DNA from: Treponema sp.
Lineage (GTDB): Bacteria > Spirochaetota > Spirochaetia > Treponematales > Rectinemataceae
Assembly: GCA_012516755.1 (NCBI GenBank)
Contig: JAAYWE010000146.1
Span: forward strand, 1 to 12,884
Direction: 5' to 3'
Length of the DNA stretch: 12,884 nucleotides
The stretch's first letter is position 1, and each line of letters opens with the position of its first letter. The notes below the pieces were generated by a model that saw only the letters and a program-made list of their open reading frames with translations, did not search any database and was not told where the DNA came from. A program made the translations under genes and the position numbers. Shown piece after piece: positions 7,000 to 12,884 of the stretch.

Positions 7000-7005
7000 T
7001 ATAAT
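7000..7005 (+). promoter_or_regulatory. -10 box of a candidate queD promoter
   Basis: A perfect TATAAT on the plus strand, 85 bases upstream of the queD ATG. The region 16-18 bases upstream (AAGATG and neighbours) has no recognisable -35 box, so activation or another sigma contact may be needed. The predicted leader of about 78 bases contains short G/C runs (CCCC at 7021-7024, GGG at 7044-7046 followed by TTTTT), but I could not build a convincing riboswitch or attenuator from them. Confidence 0.42.
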
Positions 7006-7089
7006 ATGGAGATTGGAAAGCCCCGTTTCGGCCATCATGAATAGGGTTTTTAAGCTCAATGATTTCTAGCCCATTAAAGGAAGGGTAAA

Positions 7090-7473
7090 ATGTATCATAT
7101 TAGAGTGGAAACTGAGTTTTCTGCAGCTCATAGACTTTTTCACTACAACGGAAAGTGTGAACGTTTTCATGGACATAACTATAGAGTAAGAGTCTGGGCT
7201 TCGGGCAAAGAGCTTGGAGAGGGTGGAATGCTAATTGATTTTGGCATATTAAAATCAGCATTAAAGAAATTGATCGATGAGGAATTTGATCATCAAGATT
7301 TGAATCAAATAGCCGAATTAGGAGAGGATCCTAGCGCTGAGAGAATTGCCACTCTGATCTATAGCCGATTACATAGAGATTTCCCTTCCTTGCCCATCTC
7401 GGCCGTCGATGTTTTCGAGACAAGCAGTTCTATGGCGCGTTTTGTGCCCGACGCATGGCCTGATGCTCGATAA
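7090..7473 (+). CDS. queD: 6-carboxy-5,6,7,8-tetrahydropterin synthase QueD
   Basis: This 127-residue protein belongs to the 6-pyruvoyltetrahydropterin synthase / QueD family. QueD converts dihydroneopterin triphosphate to 6-carboxytetrahydropterin, the first dedicated step toward 7-deazaguanines such as queuosine. The three zinc ligands are His14 (FSAAHRL), His27 and His29 (HGHNY). The catalytic cysteine is Cys23 in the C-x3-HGH arrangement typical of QueD, not the glutamate seen in the folate-type PTPS-III. Asp67-His68 in FDHQDLN is the expected catalytic pair, and Glu110 in VFETSSS the pterin anchor. The usual PTAEN motif reads PSAER at 81-85. The start is supported by AGGAAGGG at 7078-7085. 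The gene is divergent from murE and ends 1 bp from the convergent radical SAM gene. No other queuosine gene is in the window. Confidence 0.9.
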   Translation: MYHIRVETEFSAAHRLFHYNGKCERFHGHNYRVRVWASGKELGEGGMLIDFGILKSALKKLIDEEFDHQDLNQIAELGEDPSAERIATLIYSRLHRDFPSLPISAVDVFETSSSMARFVPDAWPDAR

Positions 7474-7474
7474 A

Positions 7475-10027
7475 TCATGCCAGACATACATTCGATAGAT
7501 CCCACCCCTCGATTCGAAATATTGTCTCTTCGAGGGTGCATTTTTTATCATAGAGAAAATCCGCCAGCAATGCTATATCCGCCTTCTTACCAATAGATAG
7601 GCATAGAGATATATTAGTATAGAATGTCTTATATTGTATATATTGAACAGATTTGTTAGCTTTATGAGCTGAATAAGTCTGATAAATAATACTATCTTCA
7701 TCTTTTTGCAATGTAAAATGTAGATTCAACTCATTGAGCCATCCCTCAAGGACCTCATTAAGAAATCCGTCTCTATTTGCTGGAATACAAAAGGAAAGCC
7801 TGCAGGTTTCCGCTTGAGGAAGCTCTTGAATTATCTCTATTTCTTCCAGGAAGGCTGTTGATCCAGAATAGTTGCTTGAAATTGAAGATAGTCCGATCTT
7901 TTTGGTCTCGTTGGAATGCTTTATCTTCGATATAGCAAGATTGATGATTCTCTCCATGTCCGTTTTATCCGGACCATAGATGGCGAAGTATTTCACTCCT
8001 GATATGCCAATCCTCAATTTACAGGGCATAGAGGCGGATTTTGTCGGAATAGCGCTTTCCCAATCGGAGTTTGGGAGCTGCAATTTGCAATAAAAAAGAG
8101 CTCGTTCCGCATTTGGGACCAAAAAAGATAAAGTTCTAAGAAGCCAAGCGCGTTCATAAGCTGGAGTCGAAAAAGCCAGTGCATCGTTCTCCCTTATTCT
8201 AACAAGAATTGAAGGAAAATGAGCCTTCGCTTTTTGTTGGGCCTTGATAATGTCGATAGTTCTTTCTGCTTCTAGTGAAATTAGCGGAATTGCTGGCATT
8301 TTTGTATAGAACTTTTTAGAATCCGTAGAACATAGATGATCGATGGATCGATCATAAAGCTCTGCGAGCATTTGCCAGTGTCTAGCGCTTTCTAAAAAAT
8401 CAAAATCAGGACGATAGGTATGATGCTTTTCCTGCAATAGTTGGGTAAAGCAAGACTCTCTATTGAAGAAAGCACAAAGGCTATTCAATGCGCGATCAGA
8501 AACATGAAGATCATATAAAAACCCATTCTCAGGGCAAGCTTGGAGCCAATCATGCATTCTTGAACCGCCCAACGAAAGCAGCTGATCCATCCAATAATCC
8601 TCGAAAGAGGATGCTAGTCGGAATTCAAGATTTGATTTATTGCAGCTAATGCGAAGGGCAGATGCGATGCTCTGCAGTAGAGCCCTATCTCCTTGCAATG
8701 GAGCATATTGCAGAGGTGTAAAGGGCAACCTGACAAGATAACCGGCAGACACGATTACTCTAGTAACCGACTGAGTTTCTATTTTATAGTGGGCTAGTTT
8801 ATCGCAGAAATTTTCGAATTCTTCTAAGTCATGTCCATTTTCGAATCCTGATATAATAAAAAAGAGCTTGATTTCTCGTGCTTTATTATCGATGATTCTT
8901 GTTATGGAATTCCAAATCTGCCCTTCTGATATACCTTTTTGATAGTACTTACGAATTCTCTGGGAAATTCCTTCGATGCCAAGGGCAAAAGAACGCTTTC
9001 CCGCAACCAACTCCGCGGCAAGAATTTCAGGTTTATTGGATAGTATATCGATGCGCTGGCTCATCATGGAGACTTTCATAAAATAGCGGCCTAAGATCTG
9101 GATTAGCTGTATTATGTCCTTATGCATGTTGAAATTGTAGCTGAAGAGCTCAACATCGGAGGCGCCGCTTGCTCTTTTGAGTACGACTGCCGATTTGGAC
9201 AAATAGTCGGAGGGCTTTTCACTATAAGGTCTTCTATCCCAACCTTCGAGGCAAAATGTGCAGTGGCCTATGCATCCAGCGCTAATTGCCAGCTTGACGG
9301 TATCGGCATTTTCGCTATTCAGCACAATAGGCGATGTAAGAACTGCCGGGCGCTGAAAAGAAAGTGCTCGATTGCAGGTAAAGCTTGAATCACAAGGCCA
9401 GAATCCCTCAACTTCAGAGGCTATGTGGGCTAGGATCGACAGTTTTGATAAGCCCGTCTTTGAATCATCAGATGCGATGCGCACAATCTCCGATATTCTG
9501 CCTTCTCCCTCACCAAAAAATATGGCGTCGACAAGACTATTGATAACTTTGTTGTCGGAGATTTTCACAAGCGAACCTGAACAGACTGCGCTCGATCCTC
9601 CTAAGAAGAGAAAAGGCAGATCATATCTTTCTAACCTTTCATGTCTTGAAAAGGGGATTCCGGATTGAGAGAGTAGCCAAGGGATGTTTAATAGTTCCAG
9701 AGAAAATGCACAAGATATTAGAAGCATATTGAATTCTGTGGCACTCCTATTGGATGCACGCCCAAAAAACCAAGGTCTTTTTGCAATTGAAAGGGCTTTT
9801 CGATGAGAAAAGCTCGGCATAAATGCAAAGTCGATATAGGCTTTGGGAAGAGCATGCCTTGCTTCATCAAAGAGTACCTGGTGCGTATACGAACCTTCGA
9901 CATCGCGAAAGGGAGAGAGCCTAACTATCAGAATCCTATACTGAGCATCCTCGAATCGCGGATTGGCTATATCTGCAGCCACTGCTTCTGTGACAATTTT
10001 GGGTTCACTGATTGTAGATGCACTCAT
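7475..10027 (-). CDS. Uncharacterised radical SAM protein with N-terminal cobalamin-domain-like region
   Basis: This is an 850-residue protein of unknown substrate. Residues about 29-185 resemble the Rossmann-like N-terminal domain of class B (B12-binding type) radical SAM enzymes: RILIVRLSPF, MLLISCAFSLELLNIPWLL at 101-119, FLFLGGSSAV at 139-148 and FFGEGEGRISEIV at 170-182. The cobalamin DxHxxG motif is not visible. Residues about 244-420 are the radical SAM core, with the 4Fe-4S cysteines Cys252, Cys256 and Cys259 in GCIGHCTFC, then VSMMSQRIDIL at 319-329, ALGIEGISQRIRKYYQKGIS at 348-367 and IKLFFIISGFENGHDLEEF at 386-404. The last 400 or so residues match nothing I recognise. ATG 10027 overlaps the helicase stop as ATGA, so translation is probably coupled. 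Its end lies 1 bp from the queD stop. The fold call is firm; the reaction is not known, though an RNA substrate is suggested by the partner gene. Confidence 0.82.
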   Translation of the reverse strand: MSASTISEPKIVTEAVAADIANPRFEDAQYRILIVRLSPFRDVEGSYTHQVLFDEARHALPKAYIDFAFMPSFSHRKALSIAKRPWFFGRASNRSATEFNMLLISCAFSLELLNIPWLLSQSGIPFSRHERLERYDLPFLFLGGSSAVCSGSLVKISDNKVINSLVDAIFFGEGEGRISEIVRIASDDSKTGLSKLSILAHIASEVEGFWPCDSSFTCNRALSFQRPAVLTSPIVLNSENADTVKLAISAGCIGHCTFCLEGWDRRPYSEKPSDYLSKSAVVLKRASGASDVELFSYNFNMHKDIIQLIQILGRYFMKVSMMSQRIDILSNKPEILAAELVAGKRSFALGIEGISQRIRKYYQKGISEGQIWNSITRIIDNKAREIKLFFIISGFENGHDLEEFENFCDKLAHYKIETQSVTRVIVSAGYLVRLPFTPLQYAPLQGDRALLQSIASALRISCNKSNLEFRLASSFEDYWMDQLLSLGGSRMHDWLQACPENGFLYDLHVSDRALNSLCAFFNRESCFTQLLQEKHHTYRPDFDFLESARHWQMLAELYDRSIDHLCSTDSKKFYTKMPAIPLISLEAERTIDIIKAQQKAKAHFPSILVRIRENDALAFSTPAYERAWLLRTLSFLVPNAERALFYCKLQLPNSDWESAIPTKSASMPCKLRIGISGVKYFAIYGPDKTDMERIINLAISKIKHSNETKKIGLSSISSNYSGSTAFLEEIEIIQELPQAETCRLSFCIPANRDGFLNEVLEGWLNELNLHFTLQKDEDSIIYQTYSAHKANKSVQYIQYKTFYTNISLCLSIGKKADIALLADFLYDKKCTLEETIFRIEGWDLSNVCLA
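7503..7546 (+). terminator. Intrinsic terminator of queD, embedded in the 3' end of the radical SAM gene
   Basis: The left arm CACCCCTCGA (7503-7512) pairs with TCGAGGGTG (7530-7538), giving nine base pairs with one bulged C. CA and then TTTTTT (7541-7546) follow. It lies 30-73 bases past the queD stop and points the right way for queD. On the other strand the same bases code for residues about 827-841 of the radical SAM protein. Confidence 0.72.
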
Positions 10028-11346
10028 AGATGGCTCTTCGAGCGCTTTTGTGTTTCCATATCTTCAACTCGCTCGAAAAATGCCTCGACAGGTGGTTCCA
10101 TTACGGTTCCGTATTCAAGCCATTTTGTACGAAATACAAAGCCAAATCGTGTTGCGGTCCTTGAGGCGCGTTCGAGTTCGAGCTTATCCGCGATCAGAAT
10201 GCTTATGCCCTTTTTCCCCGCTCTTGCCGTACGGCCCGCTCTATGTACATATACTCCGCCGTCTTCTGGCAAATCCAGGCTTATCACATGTGTTATATCA
10301 GGTATATCGAGACCTCTAGCGGCAAGATCCGTTGTGATGAGCAGAGAAATACCGCCTGTCTTAAATTGTTCTATTATGGAATGCCTTGATTGCTTTTCCA
10401 TTCTAGATACAAGGCTGGCACATTGTAGTCCGGAAGAGTTCAAGCGTTCCGCAGCCCTTTGGACGCGATAAGCTTCTGATGCAAATATCAAACATCGTTT
10501 CGGATGTATCGCCACTATTATTCTCTTAAGAAGATCTATCTTCTTTCTGTGATCGGAATAGAATGCCCAATGCTCGATGGCTTGAGATAGTACTCCTTCC
10601 CTTTCAAGTTCGATTACGATGGGCTTGGGCATCCATGGTTTTGCTCGGTTACGAGTTCGCTCCGGGATGGTAGCAGAGGCCATCACGTGCGTGCAGTTTT
10701 TGGGGGCATTGGAGAGAAGAAATTCCACTGGTTCTATGTATTCTCTGGAAAATAGCCTATCTGCTTCATCAAGAATAAGGAATTGGAGATGTGAAAGATC
10801 GAAATAGCGCAAGCGCGTTAGGTCTGCAAGGCGCCCAGGTGTGCCCACTATTATATGAGGGTGTATTTTTAGCGCTTGTTTTTGACGCGTAAATTGAGTC
10901 CCTCCCAAGAGGACAAGACTCCGAACCTGTGGAGAATTCAAAAGATTCGAATCGATCTTGGGAGCTCGATTGCGTAATTTACTTAATCCTTGCTGTTGGC
11001 ATGAATCAGATTGCGACATAGCACCGTTATTTTTTGACTGCAGAGCCATGGCTAGCTGAGCCGAATGATTGGCTACTTGTACCGCCAGCTCCTGGGTAGG
11101 ACAGATTATGACTGCTACGGGCCATCTTCTATCAGCTTCGTCGATATTTGACAATATGGTATTGTAGATAGGCAAAAGATATGCGAGAGTCTTGCCTGTT
11201 CCTGTCTCCGATTGCATGCTTAGGTCCTTCTTTTCGAGGAGGAGGGGCACTGCCTGCTTTTGGACTTCCGTCGGCTCATTAATGCCAAGTATTTCTAGAG
11301 CCTGTATGAGACTCGTGTTTATCCCTAAGCTCATAAAATTATTCAT
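10024..11346 (-). CDS. DEAD-box ATP-dependent RNA helicase
   Basis: This 440-residue protein has all the superfamily 2 DEAD-box motifs: Q-motif region with EPTEVQKQAVP at 24-34, motif I SETGTGKT at 46-53 (Lys52), Ia PTQELAVQ at 83-90, GG at 148-149, Ib GTPGRL at 168-173, II DEAD at 193-196, III SAT at 224-226, IV LIFASE at 286-291, V TTDLAARGLDIP at 338-349 and VI HRAGRTARAGK at 368-378. Such enzymes unwind short RNA duplexes in ribosome assembly or mRNA decay. Between motifs Ia and GG sits a polar Gln/Ser/Asn-rich insert at about 104-138. The tail after motif VI is short (about 60 residues), so there is no DbpA-type or long basic RNA-binding extension. ATG 11346 has no Shine-Dalgarno; Met5 is an alternative start. 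It is the first gene of a two-gene operon with the radical SAM protein. Confidence 0.93.
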   Translation of the reverse strand: MNNFMSLGINTSLIQALEILGINEPTEVQKQAVPLLLEKKDLSMQSETGTGKTLAYLLPIYNTILSNIDEADRRWPVAVIICPTQELAVQVANHSAQLAMALQSKNNGAMSQSDSCQQQGLSKLRNRAPKIDSNLLNSPQVRSLVLLGGTQFTRQKQALKIHPHIIVGTPGRLADLTRLRYFDLSHLQFLILDEADRLFSREYIEPVEFLLSNAPKNCTHVMASATIPERTRNRAKPWMPKPIVIELEREGVLSQAIEHWAFYSDHRKKIDLLKRIIVAIHPKRCLIFASEAYRVQRAAERLNSSGLQCASLVSRMEKQSRHSIIEQFKTGGISLLITTDLAARGLDIPDITHVISLDLPEDGGVYVHRAGRTARAGKKGISILIADKLELERASRTATRFGFVFRTKWLEYGTVMEPPVEAFFERVEDMETQKRSKSHL

Positions 11347-11354
11347 GCTATAAC

Positions 11355-11382
11355 GCTATACGAAAAGTGCTGACTCTTGCAA
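11355..11382 (-). promoter_or_regulatory. Candidate promoter of the helicase-radical SAM operon
   Basis: On the minus strand TTGCAA (11382-11377) and TATAGC (11360-11355) are 16 bases apart, each matching consensus at four of six positions. A second TATAGC lies closer to the gene. Initiation from the first would fall near 11348, practically at the ATG, consistent with the absence of a ribosome binding site. Confidence 0.38.
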
Positions 11383-11490
11383 GACTTCACTGCATCTCTT
11401 TGGGGGGTACCTTCGGGGGTCACGACAATTTTATGCAAAGGTAGCTAATCAGCATATCTTCGAGCCCAATAATCCTCATCGGGTGTTCGC
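11383..11490. other. Spacer between the two divergent promoters
   Basis: No gene or RNA was recognised here. The notable features are a run of six G (11402-11407), then five G (11415-11419), separated by TACCTTC, and a KpnI-type GGTACC across the first run. I could not fold it into a tRNA or a strong hairpin. Confidence 0.4.
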
Positions 11491-11519
11491 TTGCCCTACG
11501 AGATTTGTGAGAGTATAGT
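11491..11519 (+). promoter_or_regulatory. Candidate promoter of nnr
   Basis: TTGCCC (11491-11496) and TATAGT (11514-11519) are 17 bases apart on the plus strand, with four and five consensus matches. Transcription would begin near 11526, right at the GGAGG ribosome binding site (11525-11529), so the leader would be very short and the true start may be a few bases different. Confidence 0.45.
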
Positions 11520-11538
11520 GGATTGGAGGCCTTTTGAC

Positions 11539-12884
11539 ATGCATGTCCTGATATCGAATAGCGGTTCTATTGAGCTGGACGCGCTTACCAGAAGCGAATT
11601 CAATTTTTCTGTAGACCATCTAATGGAAATTGCCGCAATTCGCTTGTGGCAGACCCTTTTATCTGAAGTAATTGTCAAGAAGAATATGTCAAGCCTGATC
11701 TCCGCTGGATCATCATCTTCTCGTCAGCCTGGCATAGCTGCAGTATGTGGAAAAGGCGACAATGCCGGAGACGCCCTGGCAATGTTGCGGCATGCTAGAT
11801 TGGAAGGTTATTCTCGGCTTACTGCATATATACCCGAACCCAATACCATGAAAAATGAAGTCATCTCAAACTTGCGTCGAGCAGAGCGATGTGGAACTGA
11901 GATCATCTGTTATGAGACAATCGACTTAAAAAGCCTCGGTGAACGGCTTTCCACAGAGGATATTATACTCGACGCCTTGTTTGGAACAGGAATAGAAGGA
12001 CCCGCCAGGGGGAGAGCTTCAGATTTGATCCAAATATTGCGAGATGTAAGAATTGCTCGCAATGAAAGGTGCAAAAAGAACCCTCTCATCGTATCGGTAG
12101 ATGTTCCTTCCGGGCTTAGCGATGGATGGAGACCGGAGTTTCCGATTGTCTGCGCCGATATAACGCTCTGCATAGAGCCAATGAAAGAATCGCTGTATAT
12201 GCCGAAAGCAAGACCGTACGCAGGAGACATTATTCCAGTAGGAAGTATTTTCCCCTTATGGACGAAGGCATCAACGCAGAAAACATGGCTTTTGGAAGAA
12301 GGAGATATGAAGGGCTTCTTGCCCCCCATCTCTCCATGGGCATATAAGATGCAGCGAGGGCGAGTAGCCGTGTTTGCAGGAAGCGCCAGCGGGGCAGGGG
12401 CAGCTCTGCACTGTGTACGTGGTGCAGCATCTGCTGGAGCAGGATATATCGCCCTATTCTGCGATGAAGAACTATTCGCAGCTTATCTGGCGACTATAGG
12501 AGAGAGTGCAATTGTCCGCGTATTTTCGGAGGATTCATTTTCATCGGAATGCTGGGATGTTGTGATAGCAGGCCCTGGATGGGGAACCGATCCGGGAAGA
12601 GAGAGAATTCTGGATATGTTGTTGCAAGCACATATACCGCTTGTGCTCGATGCAGATGGCGCTCGGCTGTTTGCAAGAATGGCAAGAGCAAACCAGGATT
12701 CTAGCTTTTTTGGAGGGCCCATTATACTGACTCCGCATCCCGGCGAATTTAGCGAGTTCATCCCAATGCTGGGTTCCGATTTTTCTGGTAAGACTTCGGA
12801 GACCGTGGCATCGGTAAGCGCTCTTGCAAAAAAATATGAAATAGCGCTTGCCCTAAGGGCTTCTACGACTCATGTCGGTCTTCC
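11539..12884 (+). CDS. nnr: Bifunctional NAD(P)HX epimerase / ADP-dependent NAD(P)HX dehydratase (3' end outside window)
   Basis: The frame is open from ATG 11539 to the window end (448 full codons); GGAGG lies at 11525-11529, 9 bases before the ATG. Together the two domains repair hydrated NADH and NADPH: the N-terminal NnrE part epimerises R-NAD(P)HX and the C-terminal NnrD part dehydrates the S form using ADP. NnrE evidence: AAVCGKGDNAGDA at 67-79, LDALFGTG at 144-151, VSVDVPSGLSDG at 185-196 and YAGDIIPVGSIF at 227-238. NnrD evidence: VAVFAGSASGAGAAL at 276-290, SAGAGY at 298-303, VIAGPGWGTD at 342-351, LDADG at 370-374 and LTPHPGEF at 397-404. The final ADP-binding GSGD region lies beyond the window. 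The usual GNNGGDG loop reads GDNAGDA; Asp78 is kept but three positions differ, so epimerase activity is less certain than the dehydratase call. Confidence 0.88.
   Translation, partial: MHVLISNSGSIELDALTRSEFNFSVDHLMEIAAIRLWQTLLSEVIVKKNMSSLISAGSSSSRQPGIAAVCGKGDNAGDALAMLRHARLEGYSRLTAYIPEPNTMKNEVISNLRRAERCGTEIICYETIDLKSLGERLSTEDIILDALFGTGIEGPARGRASDLIQILRDVRIARNERCKKNPLIVSVDVPSGLSDGWRPEFPIVCADITLCIEPMKESLYMPKARPYAGDIIPVGSIFPLWTKASTQKTWLLEEGDMKGFLPPISPWAYKMQRGRVAVFAGSASGAGAALHCVRGAASAGAGYIALFCDEELFAAYLATIGESAIVRVFSEDSFSSECWDVVIAGPGWGTDPGRERILDMLLQAHIPLVLDADGARLFARMARANQDSSFFGGPIILTPHPGEFSEFIPMLGSDFSGKTSETVASVSALAKKYEIALALRASTTHVGL

Noticed and set aside
7006..7044. A 12-codon upstream peptide (MEIGKPRFGHHE) before queD
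   Set aside because: There is no ribosome binding site and the ATG directly follows the -10 box, so it would lie before the expected transcription start.
7006..7089. A preQ1 riboswitch or attenuator in the queD leader
   Set aside because: The leader has short G/C runs and TTTTT after GGG, but I could not form the preQ1 aptamer stem with an A-rich tail, and the best hairpin has only three pairs.
9803..10471. A 222-codon open frame on the plus strand
   Set aside because: It lies opposite the helicase/radical SAM junction, where both minus-strand proteins have clear family motifs. Its translation shows no domain and it lacks a ribosome binding site.
11402..11490. A tRNA or G-quadruplex in the helicase/nnr spacer
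   Set aside because: No acceptor or anticodon stems could be formed, and only two long G-runs occur close together, too few for a canonical quadruplex.
11910..12329. A 139-codon minus-strand frame
   Set aside because: It is antisense to the NnrE domain of nnr, which has recognisable motifs throughout; no independent signal supports it.
1..12884. A defence island, toxin-antitoxin pair, CRISPR array or mobile element
   Set aside because: No spaced repeats, integrase, transposase, nuclease or paired small genes were seen; nearly every base belongs to a conserved chromosomal gene or a short spacer.

Overview
This window looks like a conserved chromosomal segment of a spirochaete, most likely Treponema-like. 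The best lineage marker is a membrane-anchored protein whose C-terminal half aligns by eye with the Treponema pallidum Tp0751 (pallilysin) domain. The other genes are mostly housekeeping: the end of miaB, a SPOR-domain protein, ornithine aminotransferase, ddl, murE, queD, an uncharacterised radical SAM protein, a DEAD-box RNA helicase and a bifunctional NAD(P)HX repair enzyme. Base composition looks fairly even. I saw no insertion sequence, phage gene, tRNA, rRNA or CRISPR array. The species call is inference from protein families recalled from memory; no search was run.

Layout. Positions 2-1233 (+) hold the 3' end of miaB and, 11 bp later, a secreted or periplasmic SPOR-domain protein. It runs into the opposing pallilysin-related gene, and both stop codons lie in one TTAA. 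Positions 1230-6889 (-) hold murE, ddl (3 bp gap), a 198 bp spacer with a likely promoter, rocD and the pallilysin-related gene. Positions 6890-7089 are a divergent control region between murE and queD. It holds a perfect -10 box and a 12-bp palindrome. queD (+, 7090-7473) ends 1 bp from the end of the convergent radical SAM gene (-, 7475-10027), and a good intrinsic terminator for queD lies inside the radical SAM coding sequence. The radical SAM gene overlaps the upstream DEAD-box helicase gene (-, 10024-11346) by ATGA. After a second divergent region (11347-11538), the nnr gene (+) runs off the window end.

How the genes may work together. MurE and Ddl make the tripeptide and the D-Ala-D-Ala dipeptide of the peptidoglycan stem. 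Treponemes are known to carry L-ornithine at stem position 3, so an ornithine-interconverting aminotransferase beside murE and ddl may link ornithine metabolism to wall synthesis. MiaB and QueD serve tRNA modification (ms2i6A and the queuosine precursor). The helicase and the uncharacterised radical SAM enzyme are translationally coupled and may act on RNA; this is speculation. I found no clear defence, toxin-antitoxin or mobile system. The least explained items are the radical SAM protein with its roughly 400-residue C-terminal extension and the duplicated pallilysin-type domains.
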